From: Mycolicibacterium moriokaense
Lineage (GTDB): Bacteria; Actinomycetota; Actinomycetes; Mycobacteriales; Mycobacteriaceae
NCBI RefSeq assembly: GCF_010726085.1
Contig: NZ_AP022560.1
Location: forward strand, 62,001-126,000
Direction of reading: 5' to 3'
DNA: 64,000 nt
In this document: piece by piece, positions 1 through 8,833 of the stretch
Numbering within the stretch: the stretch's first letter is position 1
Layout of the letters: every line of letters begins with the position of its first letter
Translations under genes and position numbers: made by a program
Notes under the pieces: model-generated
Told to the model about the DNA's origin: nothing
The model's database searches: none
The model's input: only the letters and a program-made list of their open reading frames with translations

Positions 1-314
1 GTGAAAGGGATGGCCAAGAGCACGGTCGGCAGCAACGACACCCGGGCCACAAACCACGACTGCAGCAAGAACTCCCGCCACGCAATCGGTTTCGTCACGA
101 TCGCCACAGCGGTGTCCAGTGACATCGCAACGAAGTCACCGAATGCGCGAACCGGTTTGGACGCGACCGCTCGGTAGCGGGTTTCACTTGCGAGGGTCCT
201 GTGGGTCGCCTCCGGGCGGCCTGCGCGCCCCTCCGCGTGAGGCGTCGGCGGGTCCCCCCAGGAAGCCCCGCCCTCACCGAACAGGACAGCTCCATCGCTT
301 CGCGCGCCAACCAT
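1..314 (-). CDS. YrbE/MlaE-family Mce permease, N-terminal part (runs off the left edge)
   Basis: An open frame on the minus strand from an ATG at 314 runs to position 1 with no stop; about 104 residues are inside the window. The part from about 125 downwards reads SLDTAVAIVTKPIAWREF followed by LLQSWFVARVSLLPT. This is the conserved N-terminal segment of mycobacterial YrbE proteins, the integral-membrane permease subunits of Mce lipid importers. The first 50 residues or so (to about 160) do not match and are low-complexity, so the real start may lie downstream at a non-ATG codon. The gene would head an Mce operon lying left of the window and diverges from the membrane-protein gene at 688. 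An Mce importer beside a catabolic island fits uptake of a hydrophobic substrate. Family call is by eye from memory of YrbE1A/YrbE4A. Confidence 0.75.
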   Translation of the reverse strand, partial: MVGARSDGAVLFGEGGASWGDPPTPHAEGRAGRPEATHRTLASETRYRAVASKPVRAFGDFVAMSLDTAVAIVTKPIAWREFLLQSWFVARVSLLPTVLLAIPF

Positions 315-687
315 GGCGTCTTCCTCCCTGTGACGACATCGTCAAGGGCGGCACCAGCGCCACCCTGGACGAACAAAATCTAAGTTAGACTTGGATCACA
401 TTCAAAGCAAGAAGTTGCAAATGACACGCAGTGATTGTCCGAGTCGCCATTCGACTATCTGACGTCCGCAGCAATTTTTCGGTTCTTTGTCAGGTAACCC
501 TCTCGCGGTTCTCCTGCGGGTTTCGGGGGGAGTCGGGAGGGGGGCGAGAGCGCGGGACAACCCGCGCCGCAGCCAAAAGCGTCGCGAGCCGGTCGGCCAG
601 CGGATGCGCACGAGAAACGGCGTCCTGCTCGATATGATTCGGATTAGAATATTGATTCGACCATGAAGTGGTAACAAGGGAGTCAGC
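315..687. other. Divergent intergenic region, no gene seen
   Basis: This stretch separates the leftward YrbE gene from the rightward membrane protein. No frame in it has convincing codon use. It contains an A+T-rich patch at 374-425 with an operator-like site (376-394) and a second A+T-rich patch at 636-665, so it most likely carries the two divergent promoters. Confidence 0.5.
376..394. promoter_or_regulatory. Candidate operator, TCTAAGTTAGA type
   Basis: The core TCTAAGTTAGA is itself nearly palindromic (TCTAA/TTAGA). It resembles sites at 3569, 21241, 25151, 31587, 34426 and 40275, all next to transcription-unit starts of the catabolic genes. It lies between divergent genes. The assignment to one shared regulator is inference. 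Confidence 0.4.
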
Positions 688-1419
688 GTGAATCGCACCA
701 GTTCACAGCGACTATGCGTGTGGAGCGGCGTCCTATTCACAGTCTTATTTTTCGTCGGATTTGGGCTGGTCGCCCGATACATACCACCTCCACCTCCGGC
801 TCGAGCAGCAGCAGATGTCGCGCAGTTCTACCGCGACAACGCCCACACCATCCGTACCGGGATGGTCCTGAGCATGTACGCGCTGGTCTTTTTCGTCCCC
901 TTCTCTGCAGCAATCTCGGTGCAGCTCAAACGGATCGAAGGCCTACACACACCGCTGACCTACGCCCAGCTCGGCATAGGCTGCACGCTCCCCGTTGCGT
1001 TTTTCCCGGCGCTCTACTACTTCCAAGTCGCGGCATACCGGCCCGACCGATCGCACGAGGCGATCCAGACACTCAATGACATGGGCTGGCTTCCCTTCAC
1101 CGGAATCATCTACGCGATCTTCGTTCAAAATCTGGTCATCGGCATTGCTGTGCTAACTGACCAGCGCGCCAACCCGGTGTACCCGCGGTGGTACGGCTAC
1201 TTCTGTCTATGGACAGCGCTCCTGTACTGCCCGGCCAGTCTGGATGTGTTCTTCCAGGACGGACCGCTGGCCTGGAACGGCCTGTTCTCCTGGTGGCTGT
1301 CACTGGTGGCGTTCTTCGCCTGGATTGTGGTGACCGTGGTGGTCACCCTACGAGCCATCGGCAGCCAAGAGAGGGACGACCGACTCCAGTCGAGACCTGT
1401 TGGCGCACAGGTTGATTAG
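688..1419 (+). CDS. Multi-pass membrane protein of unknown function
   Basis: 243 residues, GTG start at 688 preceded by AAGGGAG. About six hydrophobic segments are visible: residues about 12-34, 60-78, 90-112, 135-158, 170-190 and 200-225. A proline run follows the first helix. I do not recognise a named family. The gene is alone on the plus strand and convergent with the monooxygenase gene at 1581-3518, with only about 160 bases between the stops. Its position between a lipid-import gene and a flavin monooxygenase suggests, but does not show, a role in handling the same hydrophobic substrate at the membrane. Confidence 0.75.
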   Translation: MNRTSSQRLCVWSGVLFTVLFFVGFGLVARYIPPPPPARAAADVAQFYRDNAHTIRTGMVLSMYALVFFVPFSAAISVQLKRIEGLHTPLTYAQLGIGCTLPVAFFPALYYFQVAAYRPDRSHEAIQTLNDMGWLPFTGIIYAIFVQNLVIGIAVLTDQRANPVYPRWYGYFCLWTALLYCPASLDVFFQDGPLAWNGLFSWWLSLVAFFAWIVVTVVVTLRAIGSQERDDRLQSRPVGAQVD

Positions 1420-1580
1420 GAGCAACGTCGATCGATGTGTTCCGATATGCAAAGGGCCGGAACCAACTCCGTAGCCTGCCCTGGTAATCCTGTTGCTGCG
1501 CCTGCGCCGTGCCGCGCATGAGGCCTGAGGTGAGATGGGATCACAGGTCGCGATGTCGGATCAACAGAGCGTGTGGCGGC

Positions 1581-3518
1581 TTATCGCCCTACCGCAATGT
1601 CTGGCCGCAGCGCCGGCTCGGTGATGTAGTCGGCCAGGTCGGCATCGTGGGTCATCAGCCAGTAGTCAACGACTCGATATGGCGAGTTGGTGACAACTCG
1701 ACCGCTTGTATTGCGGTAGTACGTCGTCATACCGGGATGATTCCACACCATCTTCGAATGCTCCGCGTCCACCTCGCGCACCCAACGGTCATGTGCCTCG
1801 GCTCGGCATTCCACCGCGCCAATGCCCTCGCGAACCATCTTGGTGATGACATCGAGGATGTACCGACCCTGCGACTCGCCAATGAAGAAGTAGGAGCCGC
1901 CGGAACCTGAGTTCGTGTTGGGCCCATACATCAGGAACAGGTTCGGGAATTGGGGCACGGTAATGCCGAGATAGGCGGTGGCATCATCGTCGCCCCAGAC
2001 GTCGCTCAACCGCTGCCCACCCCGCCCGACGAACTCGATCGGCTGCAGGTAGCGAATCGTCTGGAATCCGGTGGAGAACACAAGGACATCGGCGTCGAAC
2101 TTCTCCCCCGTGGTGGTGACGAGGCCTGTCTCAGTGACCTCGGCGACTGCGTCAGTAACGAGCGCTACGTTGTCCCGCTTGAGCGCAGCGAACCAGCCAT
2201 TGTCGAGCAGCATGCGCTTGCCGAAGGGCGGGTAGTCCGGCAGGCACTTCTCGATCAAGTCTGGCCGACCGTCGAGCTGATCGACCAAGTAGCGCGTGAA
2301 GTGCCGCCGGTGAGCGTCGTTGACCGCGTTGAGCGATCTGCCGGGATCGTGCCACTCCGGGTCCATCTGCAGCGACGGGTGCACGCGATCGTTGAACAAC
2401 CATGCCAGCCGAAACCGATACCACGCATGGTAATTCGGCACGTGGTTCATCAACCAGTGCACGTCCTCGGGAATAGCCGCGAAGTACTCGGCGCACGGTG
2501 CGACCCATTGCGGTGAGCGTTGGAAGATTGTCAGTTGCTGCACTTTGTCGACGATGGCCGGCACCACCTGCATAGCGCTGGCGCCGCTTCCGACGATGGC
2601 AACACGCTTTCCGCTGAGGTCCAGATCGTCGGGCCACTCCGCGGTGTGGAACTTCGGTCCCCGGAAGGACTCAAGGCCCGGGATGTCGGGTGTTTTCGGC
2701 TTGCCGAACAATCCGACCGCGCTGATCAGGATGTTGCCGGAATAGCGTTTCATCGAGCCGTCCCCGGAACGGGCGTAGACCGTCCACCGTTGGGTACTTT
2801 CGTCGTATTCCGCGCGCTGAACCTCGGTGTCGAACATGATGTCGCGGCGAATATTGAAGTGGTCTACAGCTTCTCGCAGATAGGTCGCCATTTCGTCGCG
2901 CTTACCGAAGTGCATCGACCAGTCACGCGGGAAGAAGGAGAAGGAGTAGAGGTAGCTTGGCGTGTCGACACCCGACCCCGGGTAGCTGTTGGTCAGCCAC
3001 ACTCCACCGACCTCGCTGTGACGTTCCAGGATGACAAAGGGAATCCCGAGTTGCTGTAGCCGCGCAGCTACGATGATGCCCGAAATACCGGCGCCGATGA
3101 TGACGACGGAGAAGTCGTCGACCTCCACGGGTTCAGGTGCTGCCGTCGGCTCCAGCCCCATCTCCTCTCGCATCACCCGCTCGTACTCCTGCGGAACCTC
3201 CTCGTCCACGCAGATGCTCAGCATCGTGCGCAACAGATCAGGATCAGGCAGGGGAACGGCGGCCGGCCTGCCCTTTGACCACGCCGAGATCGCGGACACT
3301 GCGCATCGGCGGATCTCGTCGGCCACCTCGGGTTCGAATCCGCCGGAGTCGTTGGGACTCAACCCCGGTGAACGGGTGGGCCGAAAAGGTTCATGGAGCC
3401 AGCGTTGCTCGCCGGTCAACTGAAAGAGCACCATCGTGAGCGTCGGCAGATTGGCGACGCCTATGGCCTGTTCCAAGCGCGATTGATCGATCGGGCTTAC
3501 CGGCGAGGTCATCGACAT
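1581..3518 (-). CDS. FAD-dependent Baeyer-Villiger-type monooxygenase
   Basis: 645 residues. It would insert one oxygen atom from O2 next to a ketone, using FAD and NADPH, giving an ester or lactone. Residues 142-147 are the FAD Rossmann motif GAGISG. The Baeyer-Villiger fingerprint FxGxxxHxxxWP is present as FRGPKFHTAEWP at about residue 290, and a second GSGASA motif follows shortly after. An extra N-terminal domain of about 130 residues precedes the FAD fold, as in 4-hydroxyacetophenone-type monooxygenases of about 640 residues. ATG start at 3518 has AAGGGAG upstream. The gene is monocistronic, with an operator-like site 50 bases upstream. Flavin N-hydroxylase or flavin-containing monooxygenase is the alternative, but the fingerprint favours Baeyer-Villiger chemistry. 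Confidence 0.88.
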   Translation of the reverse strand: MSMTSPVSPIDQSRLEQAIGVANLPTLTMVLFQLTGEQRWLHEPFRPTRSPGLSPNDSGGFEPEVADEIRRCAVSAISAWSKGRPAAVPLPDPDLLRTMLSICVDEEVPQEYERVMREEMGLEPTAAPEPVEVDDFSVVIIGAGISGIIVAARLQQLGIPFVILERHSEVGGVWLTNSYPGSGVDTPSYLYSFSFFPRDWSMHFGKRDEMATYLREAVDHFNIRRDIMFDTEVQRAEYDESTQRWTVYARSGDGSMKRYSGNILISAVGLFGKPKTPDIPGLESFRGPKFHTAEWPDDLDLSGKRVAIVGSGASAMQVVPAIVDKVQQLTIFQRSPQWVAPCAEYFAAIPEDVHWLMNHVPNYHAWYRFRLAWLFNDRVHPSLQMDPEWHDPGRSLNAVNDAHRRHFTRYLVDQLDGRPDLIEKCLPDYPPFGKRMLLDNGWFAALKRDNVALVTDAVAEVTETGLVTTTGEKFDADVLVFSTGFQTIRYLQPIEFVGRGGQRLSDVWGDDDATAYLGITVPQFPNLFLMYGPNTNSGSGGSYFFIGESQGRYILDVITKMVREGIGAVECRAEAHDRWVREVDAEHSKMVWNHPGMTTYYRNTSGRVVTNSPYRVVDYWLMTHDADLADYITEPALRPDIAVGR

Positions 3519-3568
3519 AGCGGCCTTCTCCCTTGTATGCCTGAGCCATGTCGGCGGCCAGGACGCGG

Positions 3569-3589
3569 TTCTAAATTAGTTTAGATTAT
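3569..3589. promoter_or_regulatory. Candidate operator upstream of the monooxygenase
   Basis: The A+T-rich sequence TCTAAATTAGTTTAGAT (about 3570-3586) has TCTAA and TTAGA arms like the other candidate sites of the island. It lies about 50 bases upstream of the monooxygenase start, where a repressor would overlap the promoter. Confidence 0.45.
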
Positions 3590-3753
3590 ACTATCAGGGT
3601 GGCCTCGGCGGAACACCATCGGTAGCGTAAATTTGCCAGCATACCGCCGTATTACGGACACCACACGATCCACAGGAGGACGGAATGAATGTAGAAAAAC
3701 GAGCCGGGCGCAATCGCAGCACCCACTAAGCTACGGGACGGCGAAGCACGCGC

Positions 3754-5328
3754 CTAACGCCGAGGCGGAAGTCCCAACCGGCGGCGCCAGTCGTGGGCGC
3801 CGAGCAGGCGCACGAGTTTGGCTTGGATCTTGTTCTTCCTGGGCACATATGGATACCAGTGCGGCTCGGAGCTCAGGTGAATGCGCTCGGACACCACCGA
3901 CTGTTGTCGGCAGAACTTGAGGATTCCGGCGGCCCCGCCCGAGCGGCTGCCCACACCCGATTCCTTCCAGCCGCTCATCGGGATGGTCAGCTGGAAAGTG
4001 CTCATCATCACGTTGTTCTGGTTGACCGCACCCGCTTCGAGCTGGCGGCTGATCCGGTCGGCACGCGCAGGGTCGCCGGTCCACACGCTGGCACTCAAGC
4101 CGTAACGCGAATCGTTGGCCAGCCGAACGGCTTCGGCTTCGTCGGCGACCTTCATGATCGGCAATGTGGGACCGAAGGTTTCGTCGCGCATGCACAGCAT
4201 GCTGTGGTCCACGTCGACGAGCACGGTGGGTTCGAAGAATTGACCATTCTCGCCGCGCTTACCGCCGGTGAGCACCCGCGCGCCCTTGTCCACCGCGTCG
4301 TTGACGTGGCTTTCCACGATGTCCAGTTGAGCGGGTGTGCACATCGCGCCGATGTCGGTGCTGAAGCTGCCGTCCGGGTCCATCCCTTGGCGAAGGCCTT
4401 TCACTTTGTCGGTGACCTTCGCGACGAACTCGTCGTACACGGGGGCTTCAACGTAGGCGCGTTCCACCGAGATACAGATTTGGCCCGAATTCCACATCGC
4501 GCCCCACGCCGCGGCGCGGGAGGCACGGTCGATATCAGCATCGGACAAGACGATCATCGGATCTTTGCCGCCAAGTTCCAAGCTGCAGGGGATCAGCCGC
4601 TCACCGGCACGGGCGGCGATTTTACGACCGGTGCGTGTCGAGCCGGTGAACATGATCATGTCGACTTCTTCGACCACGGCCGCGCCGGTCTGCGGACCAC
4701 CGGTCACGTTTGCCAGGACCGGAGGTGCCCCGATGTCCTCTAGCCACCCTCGGGTGGCCTCCCCCCATGTCAACGGGGTGAACTCCGATGGCTTGAAAAG
4801 CACCGCAGCACCTGCCATCAAGGCGGCCACACCATCGAGCATCGGACCGCCCAGCGGGCCGTTCCACGGCGTGAGCATCCCCACGAGCTGATAGGGGCGG
4901 GCGAAGACGCGCAGCTTCTTGGTCAAGCCACCGGCTCCCCAGCTGGCAACCTTGCGGTCGGCGAGGAATTCGGCGGCGTGAGCGCTGTAGTAGTTGATCA
5001 GGTCCACCGCCATCGAAATCTCCAGGGCAGCGTCACCCCACGATTTGCCGGTCTCCTCCTGCATGATGCCGACCAAACGGGATTCGTTGTCGAGGATCCA
5101 GTCCAGGAAACTTCGCATGTGGATCGCCCGGCCGTTCGGCCCGAGTTCTTCCCACGCCGGCTGGGCGTCGCGCAGTTGGGCGGCAGCCGCCGCCACTGCG
5201 GCGGGCCCCATGCCGGGCACACACCCCACCACCCGTCCGTCGGCGGGGCAGCGCACCTCGATCACGGCGTCGTCGCGACCAGTGACCCCACCGTCTCCGG
5301 ATCGGGTATTCGCTTGTGCTGTGGCCAT
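3754..5328 (-). CDS. NAD(P)-dependent aldehyde dehydrogenase
   Basis: About 524 residues from the ATG at 5328. It oxidises an aldehyde to a carboxylic acid. Visible family motifs: TPWNGPLGGP (cofactor-binding region), FTGSTRTGRKIA, LELGGKDP with the general-base glutamate, and NSGQICISVE with the catalytic cysteine. A TTG start 24 bases upstream (5352) is possible, but GAGGAG sits seven bases before 5328. The C-terminal 40 residues are basic and extended compared with the usual length of about 480-500. It is the last gene of the unit beginning at 10931, 28 bases after the MaoC-like gene. Substrate unknown. Confidence 0.88.
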   Translation of the reverse strand: MATAQANTRSGDGGVTGRDDAVIEVRCPADGRVVGCVPGMGPAAVAAAAAQLRDAQPAWEELGPNGRAIHMRSFLDWILDNESRLVGIMQEETGKSWGDAALEISMAVDLINYYSAHAAEFLADRKVASWGAGGLTKKLRVFARPYQLVGMLTPWNGPLGGPMLDGVAALMAGAAVLFKPSEFTPLTWGEATRGWLEDIGAPPVLANVTGGPQTGAAVVEEVDMIMFTGSTRTGRKIAARAGERLIPCSLELGGKDPMIVLSDADIDRASRAAAWGAMWNSGQICISVERAYVEAPVYDEFVAKVTDKVKGLRQGMDPDGSFSTDIGAMCTPAQLDIVESHVNDAVDKGARVLTGGKRGENGQFFEPTVLVDVDHSMLCMRDETFGPTLPIMKVADEAEAVRLANDSRYGLSASVWTGDPARADRISRQLEAGAVNQNNVMMSTFQLTIPMSGWKESGVGSRSGGAAGILKFCRQQSVVSERIHLSSEPHWYPYVPRKNKIQAKLVRLLGAHDWRRRLGLPPRR

Positions 5329-5356
5329 TTTCAACTCCTCGGCAGTGAACAACTGG

Positions 5357-5842
5357 CTAGCCGCTGCGGGCGGCTGATGAACTGGTGCAGAGCACCAGGG
5401 CGGCCCGCCGCGCAGTGCAGACGATCTCCCCGCGCTGGTTGCGGCCGCGGTGCTCGAATGTCACCACCCCCTGGTCCGGCCGCGAGTTGGACAGCCGCTT
5501 GTCGATGACCTCAGTCTCCGCAATCAGGGTGTCGCCGATGAACGCTGGTGCGGGAAAACGGATTTCGGAGAATCCGAGGTTGGCCACCGTTGTTCCCTCG
5601 GTGAGGTCGGCGACGCTGAGGCCCACCACGGTCGACATGGTGAACAAGCTGTTGACGAGGCGCTGGCCGAATTCCTGAGTTTGGGCGAACGCCGCATCCA
5701 AGTGCAGGCTTTGGGTGTTCATCGTCAGTGTGGTGAAGAGCACGTTGTCCGCCTCGGTCACGGTACGGCCGGGTCGGTGCTCGTAGATGTCGCCGACGAT
5801 GAGTTCCTCGAGGTACTTGCCGCGACGATGGTGCACGGTCAC
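5357..5842 (-). CDS. MaoC-family (hot-dog fold) hydratase
   Basis: 161 residues, GTG start at 5842 overlapping the upstream CoA-transferase stop as GTGA. The sequence has the MaoC pattern of mesaconyl/beta-methylmalyl-CoA dehydratase-like proteins: VTEADNVLFTTLTMNTQSLH, then a second conserved patch around LGFSEIRFPAPAFIGDTL. It probably adds or removes water at an enoyl-CoA. It is a single-domain protein, unlike the split pair at 7543-8414. The acid/base pair usually given as Asp/His is not obvious; the conserved histidine of QSLHLD is the likely one. Confidence 0.8.
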   Translation of the reverse strand: MTVHHRRGKYLEELIVGDIYEHRPGRTVTEADNVLFTTLTMNTQSLHLDAAFAQTQEFGQRLVNSLFTMSTVVGLSVADLTEGTTVANLGFSEIRFPAPAFIGDTLIAETEVIDKRLSNSRPDQGVVTFEHRGRNQRGEIVCTARRAALVLCTSSSAARSG

Positions 5843-7095
5843 GCCATCACCTCCGCGGCGGATGCAAGCGCCTGTCGGTGGGCGGGATGGGCGATCGCGA
5901 TCAGGGCCTGTTGTCGCTCGGCGACGCTGCGACCATCCAGGCGAGCCACACCGTACTCGGTCACGACCACATCGACCATCGACCGCGGAATAGTGACCGC
6001 GGCCACCGAATCGACGATCCTCGGGTGTGAACCGTCCGGAGTGGCCGAAGGCAGCGCGATCACGCGCAGACCACCCGCTGATCGGCTGGCCGCGTCGACG
6101 AAGTCGAGACTGCCGCCGACACCGGAAATCTGGCGCCCTCGCAGCACCTCGCTGTTGACCTGGGCGTTGACATCGACTTCGATGGCGGTGTTGATCGATA
6201 CCAAGCGCGGCGTGCGAGCCAAGACATCAGCGTTGTGTGCCGTGGACGACGGATGGACGGCCAGCGCAGGGTTGCGGTCGGCGAATCTCATCAGCCGCCG
6301 CGTGCCCATCAACTCCGGGGACAAGATCGCGGGCTGGTCGCCGTCGGCGGGAATAACGCCGCGCTCGAACAGTTCCACCATCTCGTCGGTGGCCATCCCG
6401 GTGAACCGAATCTTCCCGAGGTCGGCGTCGGCCAGCGCATTGACCACTGCCTCGGGAATCGAGCCGATCCCGATCTGCAACGTCGGGTTCCTGGGCAGCA
6501 GGTCGACGATGTGTTCGGCAATGCGGTTGCTGACCGGGCTCGGTTTGGCCGAGCCGTACTGTGGTGTCGCATCGGCGGTGTCGACGAAGGCATCGAAAAC
6601 GGACTCGTGCACGGTGGTGTTGCCGAACGTCCATGGCAGTTCGGGATCGACCTCGCCGATCCGCACCCGAGCCAGGCGCAGTGCATCAAGGCTGTAGCCG
6701 GCGGACGGCCCCAGTGAGTGGTAGCCGTGCCGATCCGGCGGCGTTACCCGCACCATCGCGACGTCCACACCCCAAGCCTGCAGCTGGGCCGCGATCCGCG
6801 AGGCGCGAACCGGCACAAATGCCGCAGTTCCATCGGCAACCAGCCCAGCGACCGGTGCCATCACATGCCAGGTCCGGTAGCTAAGGTGGCCCGCACGCAC
6901 GGCATCGAGGAAGGGATAGTCGCCGAGCAGCAGTCCTGAGCTGAGGGTCCAGTTGTGGCCCGCGGCTTGGGTGTTCAGCGTGTGCAACAAGGTGGTGGGA
7001 GCACCGCAGCCCGGTGCCGCGACGAGGTGTGCACCGTCGGGCGCCAGCTCCAGTGCGGCGACTGGGTCGACGGTACGGGCGGCGGGGCTGTTCAT
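5839..7095 (-). CDS. Acetyl-CoA hydrolase/4-hydroxybutyrate CoA-transferase family protein
   Basis: 418 residues from the ATG at 7095, chosen because it overlaps the upstream stop as ATGA. A longer frame to 7218 only shadows the neighbouring gene. Family features are IGIGSIPEAVVNAL, a probable glutamate in QVNSEVLRG, and SGVGGSLDFV near the C-terminus, the usual acetyl-CoA hydrolase/transferase arrangement. It would move CoA between carboxylic acids, activating an intermediate without ATP. It is translationally coupled both upstream (SnoaL-like protein) and downstream (MaoC). Confidence 0.85.
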   Translation of the reverse strand: MNSPAARTVDPVAALELAPDGAHLVAAPGCGAPTTLLHTLNTQAAGHNWTLSSGLLLGDYPFLDAVRAGHLSYRTWHVMAPVAGLVADGTAAFVPVRASRIAAQLQAWGVDVAMVRVTPPDRHGYHSLGPSAGYSLDALRLARVRIGEVDPELPWTFGNTTVHESVFDAFVDTADATPQYGSAKPSPVSNRIAEHIVDLLPRNPTLQIGIGSIPEAVVNALADADLGKIRFTGMATDEMVELFERGVIPADGDQPAILSPELMGTRRLMRFADRNPALAVHPSSTAHNADVLARTPRLVSINTAIEVDVNAQVNSEVLRGRQISGVGGSLDFVDAASRSAGGLRVIALPSATPDGSHPRIVDSVAAVTIPRSMVDVVVTEYGVARLDGRSVAERQQALIAIAHPAHRQALASAAEVMA

Positions 7096-7520
7096 TTCGG
7101 TCGTGCCATCGCGGCCTCGACAGCCGCCGGGGAGAAGGCCTCGTCGAAAGCGCGCTCGTCGGACTGGAACTCGTCGACCTCGACGACGCGTCCGTCGGTG
7201 ATGCGGTATACGAGGCACTCGCGCAGCCGCACGGTCTTGCCGCCGACTTCAACGATGCCGTACTGGTAGGCCGCCGCGTACTGCGCGCTGGCGGTGATGT
7301 CGATGACGTCGAATTGGGCAGGCCCGGTGAAGATGCGCTTCATCTTGCCGAACAGCGACAAGATCGCTCGGCGGCCTTCATAGACGCCCGACAGCACGTT
7401 GGCGCCGGGCACGCGCCAGATGCAGTCCTCGGCAAGCAGGGATTCGATGTCGGCGCGGTTCTGCTGCGATAACGCCGCCATGAGGCGGCGCACGATCTGC
7501 GCGTTCGGATGTTCAGCCAT
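7092..7520 (-). CDS. SnoaL/NTF2-like protein
   Basis: 142 residues, ATG at 7520 with GGAAGGA upstream. It shows the SnoaL/NTF2 cone-fold pattern: N-terminal helices (NAQIVRRLMAALSQQNRADI), the LAEDCIWRVPG strand, then YRITDGRVVEVDEFQSDE at the end. Members act as ketosteroid-isomerase-like isomerases, polyketide cyclases or hydrolases. The exact reaction cannot be told from sequence. It lies between a MaoC hydratase and the CoA-transferase in the operon. A second, distinct SnoaL-like gene is at 24613. Confidence 0.8.
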   Translation of the reverse strand: MAEHPNAQIVRRLMAALSQQNRADIESLLAEDCIWRVPGANVLSGVYEGRRAILSLFGKMKRIFTGPAQFDVIDITASAQYAAAYQYGIVEVGGKTVRLRECLVYRITDGRVVEVDEFQSDERAFDEAFSPAAVEAAMARPK

Positions 7521-7542
7521 CGGTCGGTTCCTTCCTCATGAG

Positions 7543-7965
7543 TCAGACGCAGGCCGTGGAGGTGCCCGACAGCACGACGACACCGTGATGATTGGTCGCC
7601 AGGATTTCGAAGTCGACGTACTTACCCTGCTCGCTGTCGCGCACATCGACCACGGTCGCGACGGCATGCAGCGAGTCACCGGGCCACACCGGGTTGACGA
7701 AGCGAACCCGGTAGCGCGTCAGTCGTTCCCGACCCACCCACTCAGCGAGCAGCCGTTCAGCGGCGCCCATCACCAGCATTCCGTGAGCCATCACGCCCGG
7801 GTAGCCGGCGCGCACGGCGTACGGTTCGTCAGTATGAAGTGGGCTGTAGTCGCCGGATGCGCCTGCATACTGAACGATCTGGGTGCGGGTCACTTCGGGG
7901 ATGACCGTGTGCTCGCGGCTGGCGCCGACGACCAACGTCTCGCCCGTGTGGCTGTAACCGCTCAT
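7543..7965 (-). CDS. MaoC-like hydratase, catalytic half of a split pair
   Basis: 140 residues. The hydratase-2 motif is clear: YAGASGDYSPLHTDEPYA, with Asp and His in the usual catalytic spacing, followed by GVMAHGMLVMG. Such single hot-dog proteins pair with an N-terminal-type partner to form an (R)-specific enoyl-CoA hydratase. That partner is the next gene upstream (7962-8414), overlapped by ATGA, so the two are almost certainly translated together as a heterodimer. The same arrangement recurs at 27131-28056. Confidence 0.88.
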   Translation of the reverse strand: MSGYSHTGETLVVGASREHTVIPEVTRTQIVQYAGASGDYSPLHTDEPYAVRAGYPGVMAHGMLVMGAAERLLAEWVGRERLTRYRVRFVNPVWPGDSLHAVATVVDVRDSEQGKYVDFEILATNHHGVVVLSGTSTACV

Positions 7966-8414
7966 GGCTCACCGCCGCCCGCGGAGGCCGGGAACTCGGT
8001 GTCTACCAATACCATGCGCGACCGCAGGACGAGTTCGCCTGCTGCGTCGCGGTAGTCCCTGGTGATCTCGTGGAACGTCAGAGCGCCCGCGCGTCGGCTC
8101 TGTTTGCCCCAGCTCGCGCCCTCATACTCGGCGACAACGAGGCGCTCACCCACACGCACGGAGGCGAAGTATTCGAACTCCTGCTCGGCGTGCAGGACAC
8201 TGCCTCCCGGCGTCGAGGGTTTGAGATCAAGCGCCCCTGATGGGAGCAGCCCGCGCATGTGTACCGGATCGAATTGGACCGAAGCGGCGGGAAACGTCAG
8301 CGGCGCCGGCGTCCCGGGCGCAGGCACATCGTGGGCGAGCCGCTCGTCACCGACGGCGCGAGCAAATGCCAGCACATGACCCGGCTCGACGTCGAATACG
8401 TAGTCGCCCATCAC
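7962..8414 (-). CDS. MaoC N-terminal-type (FAS1-like) dehydratase partner subunit
   Basis: 150 residues, GTG at 8414 (GTGA overlap with the DUF35 gene) or ATG at 8411. The sequence DVEPGHVLAFARAVGD, then FPAASVQFDPVHMRG, and LHAEQEFEYFASVRVGERL is the non-catalytic hot-dog half found in mycobacterial heterodimeric hydratases. It helps shape the acyl-binding pocket for bulky substrates. With the preceding DUF35 and thiolase genes it mirrors the steroid side-chain hydratase/aldolase set (ChsH1/ChsH2/Ltp2), but here each part is a separate gene. Confidence 0.85.
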   Translation of the reverse strand: MMGDYVFDVEPGHVLAFARAVGDERLAHDVPAPGTPAPLTFPAASVQFDPVHMRGLLPSGALDLKPSTPGGSVLHAEQEFEYFASVRVGERLVVAEYEGASWGKQSRRAGALTFHEITRDYRDAAGELVLRSRMVLVDTEFPASAGGGEP

Positions 8415-8833
8415 AGCCCCGGGGCCGCGGGGCGGAAGCGGGGCAGTGCGCCGTCTCCGCCGGTGTCGCAGAAGACCACCTCGACACGCTGGCCGATCGA
8501 CAGGGCGTCGGGATCGCAGTCGATGATGTTGGTGACCATCTTGGGTCCCTCATCGAGTTCGACCATCGCCAGCACGTACGAGCCGGCGTTGGCGTACTCG
8601 AGGATTCCACGGGTCGTGACGGTGTAGCTGTAAATAGTTCCCCGCCCGCTGGCTTCGGTGTCGACCAGGTCGGTGCTGTGACAGTTCGCGCACACATAAC
8701 GCGGGTAGTAGCCGGCCCGACCGCAGTTCGAGCAGCGCTGCAGCACAAGTTTGCCGGCAAGAGTAGCTGCCCAGAATGTCGCGGTTTCGGAGCTGACACT
8801 TGGTGCAGGCGAGGGCAATTGGGGCGTGCTCAC
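8411..8833 (-). CDS. DUF35 OB-fold protein with zinc ribbon
   Basis: 140 residues from the GTG at 8833, chosen for its GTGA overlap with the thiolase stop; the frame to 9019 is a shadow of the thiolase gene. A rubredoxin-like zinc ribbon is visible (CSNCGRAGYYPRYVCANCHS, two CxxC pairs) followed by the OB fold (GTIYSYTVTTRG and VLAMVELDEGP). DUF35 proteins bind and channel acyl-CoA to a thiolase-type partner, here the gene just upstream. In steroid side-chain cleavage this domain is fused to a MaoC subunit and activates Ltp2. Confidence 0.88.
   Translation of the reverse strand: MSTPQLPSPAPSVSSETATFWAATLAGKLVLQRCSNCGRAGYYPRYVCANCHSTDLVDTEASGRGTIYSYTVTTRGILEYANAGSYVLAMVELDEGPKMVTNIIDCDPDALSIGQRVEVVFCDTGGDGALPRFRPAAPGL

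Noticed and set aside
119..388. Plus-strand frames near the left edge, and the 93-residue minus-strand frame at 95-376
   Set aside because: The YrbE signature is in a different minus-strand frame that runs off the window; these are shadows.
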